From Micromonospora coerulea (GTDB taxonomy: Bacteria; Actinomycetota; Actinomycetes; Mycobacteriales; Micromonosporaceae): 64,000 nt of DNA. A program made the translations under genes and the position numbers. The notes under the pieces were generated by a model, which was not told the DNA's origin, made no database searches, and saw nothing but the letters and a program-made list of their open reading frames with translations. Shown piece after piece: positions 24,297-34,403 of the stretch (position 1 is its first letter; every line of letters begins with the position of its first letter). The stretch covers positions 429,894 to 493,893 of the forward strand of contig NZ_JAEMUW010000001.1 in NCBI RefSeq assembly GCF_016598485.1, read 5' to 3'.

Positions 24297-25106
24297 TTAC
24301 TGGGTGGGCTGCTGCAGGTTGTCCCGCGGCGTGGTGCCGGTGGCGGTGATGCCCTGGGCGCAGTTGGCGTTCGGGCCCTCGATCGAGGCGTTCACCCGCA
24401 GCGTCTTGATGAACTCGTCGATCCGGCTGTCGTCGGCGTTGTCGACCTTGAGCTGGAAGCCCCAGGCCTGCAGCGAGATCGGCTTGTCCAGCCCGTCGAA
24501 CGGGCTGAGCATCAGCTTGTCCTTGCCCTGGACCTTGCTCTTGAGCGTGGCCACCTGGTCGGCGGGCAGGTCGGGGCGGTAGGTGATCCAGACAGTGCCG
24601 TGCTCCAGGCTGTGCACCGCGTGCTCGTTGGCGATCGGGGCGTCGTAGACGTCGCCCATGCAGTTCTGCCAGGCCGGGTTGTGCGGGCCGGCGACCGGCG
24701 GGAGGACGTCGTACTTGATCACGCCCGGCTGGTGCTTGCCGCCCTCGACCAGGGCCTTGTCCTTCTTGCGGAAGTCGACGACGCCCTTGATGGCGTCGGC
24801 CCGCTCCTGCCACGGCTGGGAGCCGCGGTAGGCCGCGAAGGCGCCGTAGCCGATGATCCCGGCCGCCAGCAGGCCGACGGCGACGAAGAGGGCGATCGGA
24901 CCCCACGAGCGGCCCTGGCTCACCTTGACCGGCGCGATCGGCTTGCGGCCCTTGCCGCCGACGGTCGGCCGCGGGGTGCCCTTGCCGGCTCCGGCCTTGC
25001 CGCCGGACGGCTTGTCGGCAGCGGACGGCCGGCCGGCGGCCGGCTTCTTGCCGGTGCTGACCACGGTCGGGCGGCGTTCCGGGCCGCCCGGGGTGCTGAT
25101 GCTCAT
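24297..25106 (-). CDS. DUF3105 domain protein, membrane-anchored
   Basis: This 269-residue protein has a long Lys/Gly/Pro-rich cytoplasmic tail (1-65), one membrane helix (SWGPIALFVAVGLLAAGIIGYGAFAAY) and an extracellular DUF3105 domain. The domain core PPVAGPHNPAWQNCMG, EHAVHSLEHGTVWITYRP and MLSPFDGLDKPISLQAWG is fully conserved. The His/Cys/Glu set looks metal-binding. GAGG upstream supports ATG 25106. DUF3105-DUF305 pairs are common in actinomycetes, suggesting a shared, perhaps metal-related, envelope role (inference). Confidence 0.85.
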   Translation of the reverse strand: MSISTPGGPERRPTVVSTGKKPAAGRPSAADKPSGGKAGAGKGTPRPTVGGKGRKPIAPVKVSQGRSWGPIALFVAVGLLAAGIIGYGAFAAYRGSQPWQERADAIKGVVDFRKKDKALVEGGKHQPGVIKYDVLPPVAGPHNPAWQNCMGDVYDAPIANEHAVHSLEHGTVWITYRPDLPADQVATLKSKVQGKDKLMLSPFDGLDKPISLQAWGFQLKVDNADDSRIDEFIKTLRVNASIEGPNANCAQGITATGTTPRDNLQQPTQ

Positions 25107-25193
25107 CGTGCCTCGTCAGGTCGGTCGGTCAGGGAGCTGGCGGGCCGGGTTCACATGCTGGGTCGCCGCCGCGGTGCCCGAGTCTACCCCCGA

Positions 25194-25199
25194 TAACAT
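25194..25199 (+). promoter_or_regulatory. -10 element of a leaderless argS promoter
   Basis: TAACAT is followed by six bases (GGTTCG... read 25200-25205) and then the argS GTG at 25206. No ribosome-binding site is possible in that space. Confidence 0.5.
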
Positions 25200-25205
25200 G
25201 GTTCG

Positions 25206-26873
25206 GTGACTCCCGCAGAACTCGCCGAGGTCGTCCTCTCCGCAGCCCACGCCGTCTTCATCGACCGGGGGCTGGATTCGTCCGCGCTGCCCGCGCAGAC
25301 CGTCGTCGAGCGACCCCGTAACCCCGAGCACGGCGACTACGCCTCCACGCTGGCGCTGCAGCTCAGCAAGAAGGTGGGGGTGCCCCCGCGGGAGCTGGCC
25401 GCCGCCCTGGCCGAGCAGCTCGGCCAGGCGCCGGGGATCAAGTCGGTGGAGATCGCCGGCCCGGGCTTCCTGAACATCCGGCTCGACGCCGCCGCCGCCG
25501 GGCAGCTCGCCAAGGTGATCGTCGAGTCCGGCCCGGAGTACGGCCGCAGCGACACCCTCGCCGGGCAGAAGATCAACCTGGAGTTCGTCTCGGCGAACCC
25601 GACCGGACCGGTGCACATCGGCGGCGTCCGCTGGGCGGCCGTCGGCGACGCACTCAGCCGGCTGCTGCGGGCCACCGGCGCCGAGGTCGGCACCGAGTAC
25701 TACTTCAACGACGCCGGCTCCCAGATCGACCGGTTCGCCCGGTCGCTGCTCGCCGCCGCCAAGGGCGAGCCGGCCCCGGAGGACGGCTACGGCGGGGCGT
25801 ACCTCGCGGAGATCGCCGCCGAGGTGGTCAAGCGCCGGCCGGACGTGCTGGGGCTGGACGACGCCGCCGCCCAGGAGGTGTTCCGGGTCGAGGGCGTGCA
25901 GCTGATGTTCACCGAGATCAGGTCGTCGCTGCGCGACTTCGGCGTCGAGTTCGACACCTACTTCAACGAGAAGGACCTGCACGACCGGGGCGAGCTGGAC
26001 CAGGCGCTGGCCCGGCTGCGCGAGCAGGGGCACGTCTTCGAGGCCGAGGGCGCCACCTGGCTGCGCACCACCGACTTCGGCGACGACAAGGACCGGGTGC
26101 TGCGCAAGTCCAACGGCGAGTGGACGTACTTCGCCGCCGACTGCGCGTACTACCTGGACAAGCGCGAGCGCGGGTTCGAGCGCGTGGTGATCATGCTGGG
26201 CGCCGACCACCACGGCTACCTCGGCCGGATGAAGGCGATGGCCGCCTGCTTCGGCGACGACCCGGAGCGCAATCTGGAGATCCTCATCGGCCAGCTGGTC
26301 AACCTGGTCCGCGACGGCGCGCCGGTGCGGATGAGCAAGCGGGCCGGCACCGTGGTCACCCTGGAGGACCTGGTCGACGCGATCGGCGTGGACGCCGCCC
26401 GGTACGCGCTCGCCCGCTACTCGGCCGACTCGCCCATCGACATCGACGTGGAGCTGTGGACCCGGGCCAAGAACGACAACCCGGTCTACTACGTCCAGTA
26501 CGTGGGGGCGCGGACGGCCGGCGTCGCGCGGCAGGCCGCCGAGGTGGGGCTGACCCGGGGCGCGCCGGAGGACTTCCGCCCGGAGCTGCTCGCCCACGAG
26601 AAGGAGCACGAGCTGCTCAAAGCGCTCGCCGGGTTCCCGGCCGTGGTGGCCACCGCCGCCGAGCTGCGCCAGCCGCACCGGCTTGCGCACTACCTGGAGC
26701 GGGACGTGGCGCCGGCGTTCCACCGGTTCTACGACCAGTGCCGGGTGACCCCGCAGGGCGACGAGGAGATCACCGACACCCACCGGGCCCGGCTCTGGCT
26801 GAACGACGCCACCCGGGTGGTCATCGCCAACGGCCTGCGCCTGCTCGGCGTCTCCGCCCCGGAGAGGATGTAA
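25206..26873 (+). CDS. argS: Arginyl-tRNA synthetase
   Basis: This 555-residue class I synthetase charges tRNA-Arg in the cytoplasm. It has the Arg-specific N-terminal Add1 domain (residues 1-95, ending GPGFLNIRL), the HIGH-type motif [10 protein letters not shown] (131-140) and KMSKS-type motif RMSKR (375-379). The C-terminal DALR anticodon-binding domain includes [20 protein letters not shown]. Length is typical. The start is GTG 25206. It begins the conserved actinobacterial block argS-lysA-hom-thrC; lysA starts 6 bp after its stop. Confidence 0.97.
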   Translation: MTPAELAEVVLSAAHAVFIDRGLDSSALPAQTVVERPRNPEHGDYASTLALQLSKKVGVPPRELAAALAEQLGQAPGIKSVEIAGPGFLNIRLDAAAAGQLAKVIVESGPEYGRSDTLAGQKINLEFVSANPTGPVHIGGVRWAAVGDALSRLLRATGAEVGTEYYFNDAGSQIDRFARSLLAAAKGEPAPEDGYGGAYLAEIAAEVVKRRPDVLGLDDAAAQEVFRVEGVQLMFTEIRSSLRDFGVEFDTYFNEKDLHDRGELDQALARLREQGHVFEAEGATWLRTTDFGDDKDRVLRKSNGEWTYFAADCAYYLDKRERGFERVVIMLGADHHGYLGRMKAMAACFGDDPERNLEILIGQLVNLVRDGAPVRMSKRAGTVVTLEDLVDAIGVDAARYALARYSADSPIDIDVELWTRAKNDNPVYYVQYVGARTAGVARQAAEVGLTRGAPEDFRPELLAHEKEHELLKALAGFPAVVATAAELRQPHRLAHYLERDVAPAFHRFYDQCRVTPQGDEEITDTHRARLWLNDATRVVIANGLRLLGVSAPERM

Positions 26874-26879
26874 CTCCAG

Positions 26880-28262
26880 ATGCGCGCTCACGAGGCCGGT
26901 GCCCTGCACGGTGACATCGGCAGCCGCCCGCCCTGGCTGCGTCCGCCGGGCGACGTCAACGCCCTGGTGCCGCAGCTCTGGCCGCGCAACGTGACCCGGG
27001 CCGCCGACGGCGCGCTCGCCATCGCCGGACTCAGTGTCCGCGACCTCGCCGCGGAGTACGGCACCCCGGTGTACGTCCTCGACGAGGACGACCTGCGGTC
27101 GCGCTGCCGCGACTTCCGGGCCGCCTTCCCGGACGCCGACGTCTACTACGCCGGCAAGGCGTTCCTCTGCCGCGCGGTGGTCCGCATGATCGCCGAGGAG
27201 GGGCTGTTCCTCGACGTCTGCACCGGCGGGGAGCTGGCGACCGCCCTGTCGGCGGGGATGCCCCCGGAGCGGCTCGGCTTCCACGGCAACAACAAGTCCG
27301 TGGCCGAGCTGAGCCGGGCCCTGGACGCCGGGGTCGGCCGGATCATCCTCGACTCGTTCACCGAGATCGACCGGCTCACCGCGCTGGCCCGCGAGCGCGG
27401 CGTCCGCCCCCGGGTGCTGATCCGGGTGACGGTCGGCGTGGAGGCGCACACCCACGAGTTCATCGCCACCGCGCACGAGGACCAGAAGTTCGGTTTCTCG
27501 CTGGCCGGCGGGGCGGCCGCGGCGGCGGCCTTCAAGGTCATCGACGAGGACGTGCTGGAGCTGCGCGGGCTGCACTCGCACATCGGGTCGCAGATCTTCG
27601 ACGCCAGCGGCTTCGAGGTCTCCGCCCGCCGGGTGCTCGGCCTCCAGGCGCAGATCCGCGACGCCCGCGGCGTGGAGCTGCCCGAGCTGGACCTGGGCGG
27701 CGGCTTCGGCATCGCGTACACCACCCAGGACGACCCGGCCGCGCCGCACGACCTGGCGAAGCGGCTCCGCAAGATCGTCGACGGGGAGTGCGCGGCCGAG
27801 AAGCTCGCCGTGCCGCACCTCTCCATCGAGCCCGGCCGGGCCATCGTCGGGCCCGCCGTCTTCACCCTCTACGAGGTCGGCACGGTCAAGGACGTCGACG
27901 GGATCCGGACGTACGTGAGCGTGGACGGCGGGATGAGCGACAACATCCGCACCGCGCTCTACGACGCGTCGTACTCCGCGACGGTGGCCAACCGGGCCTC
28001 GACGGCGGAGCCGCTGCTCGCCCGCGTGGTGGGAAAGCACTGTGAGTCCGGGGACATCGTGGTGAAGGATGAATTCCTGCCCGCCGACGTGCAGCCCGGA
28101 GATCTTGTCGCGGTGCCCGGCACCGGGGCGTACTGCCGGAGCATGGCCAGCAACTACAACCATGTCCCGCGGCCCCCGGTCGTCGCCGTCCGTGACGGTC
28201 GGGCCCGGCTGATCGTTCGCCGGGAGACCGAAGACGACCTGCTCGCATTGGATGTCGGATGA
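26880..28262 (+). CDS. lysA: Diaminopimelate decarboxylase
   Basis: This 460-residue fold-III PLP enzyme converts meso-diaminopimelate to L-lysine, the last step of lysine synthesis. The PLP lysine is K93 in YYAGKAFLC. Other family blocks are GRIILDSFTEIDRL, LRGLHSHIGSQI, LDLGGGFGIAYT and the C-terminal CESGDIVVKDEFLP with AVPGTGAYCRSMASNYN. The first 45 residues are an actinobacterial extension. It lies between argS and hom; its stop overlaps the hom start (ATGA, 28259-28262), so lysine and threonine synthesis genes are coupled in one operon. Confidence 0.97.
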   Translation: MRAHEAGALHGDIGSRPPWLRPPGDVNALVPQLWPRNVTRAADGALAIAGLSVRDLAAEYGTPVYVLDEDDLRSRCRDFRAAFPDADVYYAGKAFLCRAVVRMIAEEGLFLDVCTGGELATALSAGMPPERLGFHGNNKSVAELSRALDAGVGRIILDSFTEIDRLTALARERGVRPRVLIRVTVGVEAHTHEFIATAHEDQKFGFSLAGGAAAAAAFKVIDEDVLELRGLHSHIGSQIFDASGFEVSARRVLGLQAQIRDARGVELPELDLGGGFGIAYTTQDDPAAPHDLAKRLRKIVDGECAAEKLAVPHLSIEPGRAIVGPAVFTLYEVGTVKDVDGIRTYVSVDGGMSDNIRTALYDASYSATVANRASTAEPLLARVVGKHCESGDIVVKDEFLPADVQPGDLVAVPGTGAYCRSMASNYNHVPRPPVVAVRDGRARLIVRRETEDDLLALDVG

Positions 28263-29584
28263 CCTCACCTGTCCGCTTGGCGCTGCTCGGCTGCGGCACG
28301 GTCGGCAGCGACGTGGTGCGGCTGCTGCACGAGCAGTCGGCCGACCTTGCCGCCCGGATCGGCGCTCCGCTGGAGATCGCCGGCATCGCCGTGCGCCGGG
28401 TCGGCCGCGACCGCGGCGACCTGCCGGTCGACCCCGCCCTGTTCACCACCGACCCGCTCGGGCTGATCAAGCGCGACGACGTGGACATCGTGGTGGAGGT
28501 GGTCGGCGGCATCGAGCCGGCCCGGAGCTGGCTGGTCGAGGCGCTGCGCGCGGGCAAGAGCGTGGTCACCGCCAACAAGGCGCTGCTGGCCGAGGACGGA
28601 GCCGCCCTGCACGACGCGGCCGCCGAGGGCGGCGCCGACCTCTACTACGAGGCGTCCGTCGCCGGGGCGATCCCGCTGCTGCGCCCGCTGCGCGAGTCGT
28701 TGCACGGCGACCGGATCAACCGGGTCACCGGGATCGTCAACGGCACCACCAACTTCATCCTCTCCGCGATGGACGCCACCGGCGCCGGCTTCGCCGAGGC
28801 ACTGGAGGAGGCGACCGAGCTGGGGTACGCCGAGGCGGACCCGACGGCCGACGTGGAGGGCTTCGACGCCGCCGCCAAGGCCGCCATCCTCGCCTCGCTG
28901 GCGTTCCACACCCGGGTCACCGCCGCCGACGTGCACCGCGAGGGCATCACCGCGGTGACCGCCGCCGACGTGGCCAGCGCCAGGGCGATGGGCTGCACGA
29001 TCAAGCTGCTCTGCATCGCCGCCCGGAACACCGACCCGGCGGGCCGGGAGTCGGTCAGCGTGCGGGTGCACCCGGCGATGATCCCGCTGACCCACCCGCT
29101 GGCCGGCGTCGGTGACGCGTTCAACGCGGTCTTCGTCGAGGCCGAGGCGGCCGGGCAGCTGATGTTCTACGGGCGGGGCGCGGGCGGCGCGCCGACCGCC
29201 AGCGCTGTGCTCGGCGACGTGGTGGCGGTGGCCCGCAACCGGCTCGCCGGGGTGCACGCGGCCAGCGAGTCGGCGTACGCCGACCTGGCGGTGCGGCCGA
29301 TGGGGGAGGCCCTGACCCGCTACCACATCAGCCTCGACGTGGCCGACCGTCCCGGTGTGCTGGAGGCGGTGGCCGGGGTGTTCGCCCGGCAGGAGGTCTC
29401 CATCGCCACCGTGCGGCAGAGCCCGGCGGGGGGCGGCCCGGCCGGCCGGGGCTCCGACGCCGAGCTGGTCATCGTCACCCACGTGGCGCCGGACGCCGCG
29501 CTCGCGGCCACCGTCCGGGAGCTGCGCGGGCTGGAGATCGTCCGCTCGGTGACCAGCGTGCTGCGGGTCGAGGGCGGGGCGTGA
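28259..29584 (+). CDS. hom: Homoserine dehydrogenase
   Basis: The 441-residue enzyme reduces aspartate semialdehyde to homoserine with NAD(P)H. It has the Rossmann motif LLGCGTVGSDVV (residues 10-20), the ANKALL segment, and the catalytic-domain signature GIVNGTTNFILSAM with EADPTADVEGFDAAAKAAILA. A C-terminal ACT domain (from about 355, YHISLDVADRPGVLEAVAGVFARQEVSI) suggests feedback inhibition by threonine. It is translationally coupled to lysA; thrC follows after 104 bp. Confidence 0.97.
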   Translation: MTSPVRLALLGCGTVGSDVVRLLHEQSADLAARIGAPLEIAGIAVRRVGRDRGDLPVDPALFTTDPLGLIKRDDVDIVVEVVGGIEPARSWLVEALRAGKSVVTANKALLAEDGAALHDAAAEGGADLYYEASVAGAIPLLRPLRESLHGDRINRVTGIVNGTTNFILSAMDATGAGFAEALEEATELGYAEADPTADVEGFDAAAKAAILASLAFHTRVTAADVHREGITAVTAADVASARAMGCTIKLLCIAARNTDPAGRESVSVRVHPAMIPLTHPLAGVGDAFNAVFVEAEAAGQLMFYGRGAGGAPTASAVLGDVVAVARNRLAGVHAASESAYADLAVRPMGEALTRYHISLDVADRPGVLEAVAGVFARQEVSIATVRQSPAGGGPAGRGSDAELVIVTHVAPDAALAATVRELRGLEIVRSVTSVLRVEGGA

Positions 29585-29688
29585 ACCGTGTCCCGCCAGG
29601 TGGTTAGGGGCGGACGTGCCGGGCGGCGGCCCGGGCTGCTGGTCCACGCTTGACGTGCGACAGGGCCGGTAGAGGCGAGGAGAGCGAC

Positions 29689-30738
29689 ATGTGGCGGGGT
29701 CTGATCGAGACGTACCGGGACCGGCTGCCGGTCACCGACGCCACCCCGGTCGTCACCCTGCACGAGGGGAACACCCCGCTGCTGCCCGCGCCGGTGCTCT
29801 CCGCCCGGCTCGGCTGCGAGGTGCACCTCAAGGTCGAGGGGGCGAACCCGACCGGCTCGTTCAAGGACCGCGGCATGACGGTCGCCGTCTCCCGGGCGGT
29901 CGAATCCGGTGCCAAGGCGATCATCTGCGCCTCGACCGGCAACACCAGCGCCTCCGCCGCGGCGTACGCCGCCCGCGCCGGGATCACCTGCGCCGTGCTG
30001 GTGCCGCAGGGCAAGATCGCGCTGGGCAAGCTGGCCCAGGCGCTGGTGCACGGCGCGAAGCTGCTCCAGGTCCAGGGCAACTTCGACGACTGCCTGGCCC
30101 TGGCCGGCAAGCTCGCCCAGGACTACCCGGTGGCCCTGGTCAACTCGGTCAACATCGACCGGCTGCACGGGCAGAAGACGGCCGCCTTCGAGATCGTCGA
30201 GGCGCTCGGTGACGCGCCGGACATCCACTGCCTGCCGGTCGGCAACGCCGGCAACGTCTCCGCCTACTGGATGGGCTACTCGGAGGACCTGCACCACGGC
30301 CACGCCACCAGGGCCCCGAAGATGTACGGCTTCCAGGCCGCCGGCGCGGCACCCATCGTCACCGGGCAGGTGGTGCCGGAGCCGTCGACCATCGCCACCG
30401 CCATCCGGATCGGCAACCCGGCGAGCTGGACCAAGGCGGTCGACGCCCGGGACGCCTCCGACGGCCTGATCGCCGCGGTGACCGACCGGGAGATCCTGGC
30501 GGCCTACCGGCTGCTCGCCCGGGAGGTCGGCGTCTTCGTCGAGCTGGGCAGCGCGGCCAGCGTGGCCGGCCTGCTCCAGCAGGCCGCCGCCGGCAAGGTC
30601 CCGGCCGGCTCCACCGTGGTCTGCACGGTCACCGGCCACGGCCTCAAGGATCCGGAGTGGGCGATCTCGACGGCCCCCGCCCCGGTCACCATCGCCAACG
30701 ACCCCCTGGCCGCCGCCCGCTCCCTGGACCTCGTCTAA
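29689..30738 (+). CDS. thrC: Threonine synthase
   Basis: This 349-residue PLP enzyme turns O-phosphohomoserine into L-threonine. K59 in [12 protein letters not shown] is the PLP lysine and [13 protein letters not shown] is the phosphate-binding glycine loop. Short form typical of actinobacteria. ATG 29689 has GAGGAGAG upstream. In most actinobacteria thrB follows directly; here thrB lies 5 kb on, after two transporter genes. A family-B repeat follows the stop and may end transcription. Confidence 0.97.
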   Translation: MWRGLIETYRDRLPVTDATPVVTLHEGNTPLLPAPVLSARLGCEVHLKVEGANPTGSFKDRGMTVAVSRAVESGAKAIICASTGNTSASAAAYAARAGITCAVLVPQGKIALGKLAQALVHGAKLLQVQGNFDDCLALAGKLAQDYPVALVNSVNIDRLHGQKTAAFEIVEALGDAPDIHCLPVGNAGNVSAYWMGYSEDLHHGHATRAPKMYGFQAAGAAPIVTGQVVPEPSTIATAIRIGNPASWTKAVDARDASDGLIAAVTDREILAAYRLLAREVGVFVELGSAASVAGLLQQAAAGKVPAGSTVVCTVTGHGLKDPEWAISTAPAPVTIANDPLAAARSLDLV

Positions 30739-30760
30739 CCCCCTCCCCCTCGCCCGTCGC

Positions 30761-30827
30761 CGGGTTGATCATGAAGTTGTTGTCACCCGGCTCGGCGTGT
30801 CGCGACAACAACGTCGCGATCAACCGG
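30761..30827. repeat. REP-like hairpin, family B, after thrC
   Basis: GGTTGATC (30763-30770) pairs with GATCAACC (30818-30825) and GTTGTTGTC (30776-30784) with GACAACAAC (30804-30812). The ATGAA between the arms is unpaired. It shares the GATCATGAAGTTG core with the other copies. Confidence 0.65.
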
Positions 30828-30879
30828 TGTGTTCGCTCGGTTGGGGACGGGTGGGGCCGGCGGGACGGGCGGGGCAACC

Positions 30880-30901
30880 GGGGGTGGGTGGGGGTGGGTG
30901 G
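30880..30901 (+). other. G-quadruplex-forming tract
   Basis: Runs of 5, 3, 5 and 3 guanines (30880-30898) are separated by single T residues, followed by another TGG. Single-base loops favour a very stable parallel quadruplex. It is on the coding strand about 60 bases before the RND gene. Confidence 0.6.
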
Positions 30902-30960
30902 ACCGGGTCGGGCAGACTCTGGCTACCGCGCAGACCCTTCCTCAGGAGTGAGCCACGCCG

Positions 30961-33900
30961 ATGTCGCTGCTCGCCAGATTCAGCCTCGCCAACCGGGGGC
31001 TGGTCGCCCTCATCGCGCTGGTCACGACGGCGTTCGGGGCGTACGCCGTGCCGTCGCTGAAGCAGCAGCTGCTGCCGTCGCTGGAGTTCCCGGCGGCGTT
31101 CATCGTCGCGGCGTACCCGGGCGCCGCGCCGGAGATCGTCGAGTCCCAGGTCACCGAGCCGATCGAGAACAGCATCCAGAGCATCCCGGGGCTGGACAAG
31201 GTCACCTCCACCTCCCGCGAGGGCTCCACCACCGTCCAGGTGCAGTACGAGTTCGGCACCGACCTGGCCGACGTGGTGAACAAGATGCAGACCGCGCTGA
31301 ACCGGATCGACGCCCAACTGCCGGCGGGGGTGGACCCGCAGGTCATCGCCGGCAGCACCGACGACCTGCCCGCCGTGGTCCTGGCCGCGGCTGGCGGCGA
31401 CGACGAGCGGGCGCTGGCCGACAAGCTGCGCCAGACCGTCGTACCGGAGCTGGAAGGCCTGGACGGGGTCCGCACGGTCGAGGTGACCGGCACCCGCGAC
31501 CAGGTCGTGCTGATCACCCCCGTCGCGGCAAAGCTGGCCGCGGCCCGGCTCGCCCCCACCGCCATCGCGCAGGCGCTCAAGACCAACGGCGTCGCGGTGC
31601 CGGCCGGCGCCGTCGCCGACGGCACGCGGTCGCTTCCGGTCCAGGTCGGCACCCCGGTGCGGACCGTCGAGGACCTGCGCGGCATCGTGCTGGCCACCGC
31701 GCCCGCCGCCCCGGTCCGGCTCGGCGACGTGGCCCGGGTGGAGCAGCAGCTCGCGCCGGCCACCGCGATCACCCGCACCAACGGCAAGCCGAGCCTGGGC
31801 ATCGCCGTGACCGCCACCCCCGACGGCAACGCGGTGGAGATCTCCCACGAGATCCGCGACCGGCTCGACGACCTGAAGACCGCCTCCGGCGCGGACCTGA
31901 CGGTCGTCTTCGACCAGGCCCCGTTCGTCGAGCGGTCCATCGAGAGCCTGACCACCGAGGGCCTGCTCGGCCTGCTGATGGCGGTCCTGGTGATCCTGGT
32001 CTTCCTGCTCTCCGTCCGCTCCACCCTGGTCACCGCGGTCTCCATTCCGCTGTCCGTGCTGGTCGCGCTGATCGCGCTGTGGGCCGGCGACTACTCGCTC
32101 AACCTGCTGACCCTGGGCGCGCTCACCATCGCCGTGGGCCGGGTCGTCGACGACTCCATCGTGGTGCTGGAAAACATCAAACGGCACCTGGAGTACGGCG
32201 AGCCGAAGCGGCCCGCCATCCTCGGCGCCGTCCGCGAGGTGGCCGGTGCGGTGACCGCCTCCACGCTCACCACGGTCGCCGTCTTCGCGCCGATCGCGCT
32301 GGTCGGCGGCTTCGTCGGGCAGCTCTTCGCGCCCTTCGCGATCACCGTGACGGTCGCCCTGCTGGCCTCGCTGCTGGTCTCGCTGACCGTGATCCCGGTG
32401 CTGGCCTACTGGTTCCTGAAGCCGCGCCGCGGCGGGGTGGACGACGCGGCGGCCCGCCGCGCCGCCGAGGAGAAGGAGCTGCGCAGCCCGTTGCAGCGCG
32501 CGTACCTGCCGGCGATCGGCTTCGCCACCCGGTCCTGGGGGACCCGCTGGATCACCGTCGCGCTGGGGCTGCTCGTGCTGCTCGGCACCTTCGGCCTCGC
32601 GCAGAAGCTGGAGACCAACTTCCTGGACGACTCCGGCCAGGACACCTTGACCATCACCCAGGAGCTGCCGCCGGGCACCGGCCTGACCGGCACCGACCAG
32701 GCCGCCGCGAAGGTCGAGGCGGTGCTAGCGCGGACCGAGGGCGTGCAGACGTACCAGGTCAGCGCCGGCGGCAACGACCAGCCGTGGGCGGGTGGCGGCG
32801 GCAACAACCGGGCCACCTTCTCGGTCGCCCTCGACGAGGGAACCGACGCGGCGGAGGCCCGGCGGACCCTGCGCAAGGAGTTCGACGCCCTCGGCCCGGA
32901 CGCCGGTGAGCTCAGCTTCGGCGCCGGGCAGAGCTCCTCCGCCAACCAGCTCGAGGTGATCGTGCAGGCCGCCGATCCCGAGGCGCTGACCCGGGCCGCG
33001 GAGGCCGCCCGCGGCGCGATGGCCGGTACGCCGGGGGTCGAGGACGTCTCCACCAGCCTGGCCGACCGGGTGCCCCGGATCGACGTCGCCGTCGACCGGG
33101 TCGCGGCGGCCCGCGCCGGGCTGACCGAGGCGGCGGTGGGGCAGCTCGTCGCCCAGGCGTACCGGGGGGCGCCGCTGGGCCAGGTCACGCTCGACGGGGG
33201 TCCGCAGGACGTCGTGCTGCGCACCGGGGCTCGCCCGCCGCTGAGCGTGGCCGAGCTGCGGGCGCTGCCGGTCGGGCGGGTGAAGCTGGACGCCATCGCC
33301 GACGTCAACCAGGTGGAGGGGCCGCAGCAGGTGACCCGGATCGACGGCGAGCGCAGCGTCTCCGTCACCGGTACGGCCACCGGCTCCAACCTCGGCGCGA
33401 CCACGCAGGAGCTGCAGAAGCGGCTGGACGCGCTGGACGTGCCGGGGGCGACGTTCACCGTGGGCGGCGTCAGCGCGGACCAGAAGGAGGCCTTCGCCGA
33501 CCTGGGGCTGGCCGTGCTGGCCGCGATCGCGATCGTCTTCCTGATCATGGTGGGCACGTTCCGCAGCCTGACCCAGGCGCTGATCCTGCTGATCTCCATC
33601 CCGTTCGCCGCCACCGGCGCGATCGGGCTGCTGCTGGCGACCGGGACGCCGCTGGGCGTGCCGGCGCTGATCGGCGTGCTGATGCTGGTCGGCATCGTGG
33701 TCACCAACGCGATCGTGCTGCTCGACCTGATCAACCAGTACCGGGCGCAGGGGATGGGCGTGACCGAGGCGGTGGTCGAGGGCGGCCGGCGCCGGCTGCG
33801 CCCGATCCTGATGACCGCGGTCGCCACCATCTTCGCGCTGCTGCCGATGGCCCTCGGGCTCACCGGCGAGGGCGGCTTCATCTCGCAGCCGCTGGCCGTG

Positions 33901-34233
33901 GTGGTGATCGGCGGCCTGCTCAGCTCGACGCTGCTGACCCTGATCCTGGTGCCGACGCTCTACACGATGGTGGAACGCACCAAGGAGTCGCTGCGGGCAT
34001 GGCGGGCGCGTCGTACCGGTGGTGCCGCCGGCGTCGGGCCGGCGCCGGCCGGGGACCCGGTGCCCGCCGGCGTCGGGGCCGGCGGCCAGCGGGTGGAGGC
34101 GTCGACGGCCGGGCGGTCGACGGCCGGCCCGGCCCGGCCGACGCCGTCGGCGGCGCTGCTCGACGGGACCGATCAGTTCGAGGTGCTGCGTCTGCCGAAG
34201 AGTCGGCAGTCGCCGCTGCCGCCCACCGAGTGA
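30961..34233 (+). CDS. RND (HAE1/SwrC-type) efflux transporter
   Basis: This 1090-residue RND pump has two repeats, each with a large extracellular porter domain and helices. Landmarks are the start RFSLANRGLVALIALVTTAFGAYAVPSLKQQLLPSLEFP and the TM4 proton-relay acids GRVVDDSIVVLENIKRHLE (about residues 395-413). Later come VLMLVGIVVTNAIVLLDLINQYR and EGGRRRLRPILMTAVATIFALLPMALG. No adaptor or outer-membrane partner is nearby, as expected in a monoderm; SwrC of Bacillus works alone. The last 80 residues are a Pro/Ala-rich cytoplasmic tail. Substrates may be lipopeptides or drugs. It is inserted between thrC and thrB. Confidence 0.9.
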   Translation: MSLLARFSLANRGLVALIALVTTAFGAYAVPSLKQQLLPSLEFPAAFIVAAYPGAAPEIVESQVTEPIENSIQSIPGLDKVTSTSREGSTTVQVQYEFGTDLADVVNKMQTALNRIDAQLPAGVDPQVIAGSTDDLPAVVLAAAGGDDERALADKLRQTVVPELEGLDGVRTVEVTGTRDQVVLITPVAAKLAAARLAPTAIAQALKTNGVAVPAGAVADGTRSLPVQVGTPVRTVEDLRGIVLATAPAAPVRLGDVARVEQQLAPATAITRTNGKPSLGIAVTATPDGNAVEISHEIRDRLDDLKTASGADLTVVFDQAPFVERSIESLTTEGLLGLLMAVLVILVFLLSVRSTLVTAVSIPLSVLVALIALWAGDYSLNLLTLGALTIAVGRVVDDSIVVLENIKRHLEYGEPKRPAILGAVREVAGAVTASTLTTVAVFAPIALVGGFVGQLFAPFAITVTVALLASLLVSLTVIPVLAYWFLKPRRGGVDDAAARRAAEEKELRSPLQRAYLPAIGFATRSWGTRWITVALGLLVLLGTFGLAQKLETNFLDDSGQDTLTITQELPPGTGLTGTDQAAAKVEAVLARTEGVQTYQVSAGGNDQPWAGGGGNNRATFSVALDEGTDAAEARRTLRKEFDALGPDAGELSFGAGQSSSANQLEVIVQAADPEALTRAAEAARGAMAGTPGVEDVSTSLADRVPRIDVAVDRVAAARAGLTEAAVGQLVAQAYRGAPLGQVTLDGGPQDVVLRTGARPPLSVAELRALPVGRVKLDAIADVNQVEGPQQVTRIDGERSVSVTGTATGSNLGATTQELQKRLDALDVPGATFTVGGVSADQKEAFADLGLAVLAAIAIVFLIMVGTFRSLTQALILLISIPFAATGAIGLLLATGTPLGVPALIGVLMLVGIVVTNAIVLLDLINQYRAQGMGVTEAVVEGGRRRLRPILMTAVATIFALLPMALGLTGEGGFISQPLAVVVIGGLLSSTLLTLILVPTLYTMVERTKESLRAWRARRTGGAAGVGPAPAGDPVPAGVGAGGQRVEASTAGRSTAGPARPTPSAALLDGTDQFEVLRLPKSRQSPLPPTE

Positions 34234-34246
34234 GCGGATGAACCAG

Positions 34247-34280
34247 GACGCCCCCGGCAGGCTCGGCCGCCGGGGGCGTC
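34247..34280 (+). terminator. Terminator after the RND gene
   Basis: GACGCCCCCGGC (34247-34258) pairs perfectly with GCCGGGGGCGTC (34269-34280), 14 bases past the stop. Confidence 0.75.
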
Positions 34281-34391
34281 TCCCGTCTCGGCCCGGTGCG
34301 TGTGGTGATCACCGGGTTGCGGGACCCCGGCCACACCTTCCTGACCATCTCCCAGCTGCTCGGGCGCAGCACCCTCGGCGGACCGGCCCGA

Positions 34392-34397
34392 TAGGGT
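34392..34397 (+). promoter_or_regulatory. -10 element of a leaderless promoter (MFS gene)
   Basis: TAGGGT, six bases (TCCGGC), then GTG 34404. Same layout as the other candidate leaderless genes here. Confidence 0.45.
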
Positions 34398-34403
34398 TCC
34401 GGC

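Noticed and set aside
22496..25206. Joint regulation of tRNA-Arg and argS as a functional unit.
   Set aside because: They are on opposite strands, 2.6 kb apart, with unrelated genes between.
28180..29700. Riboswitch or attenuator (lysine, threonine) before lysA, hom or thrC.
   Set aside because: Spacers are -4 to 104 bases and show no leader peptide or conserved aptamer-like structure.
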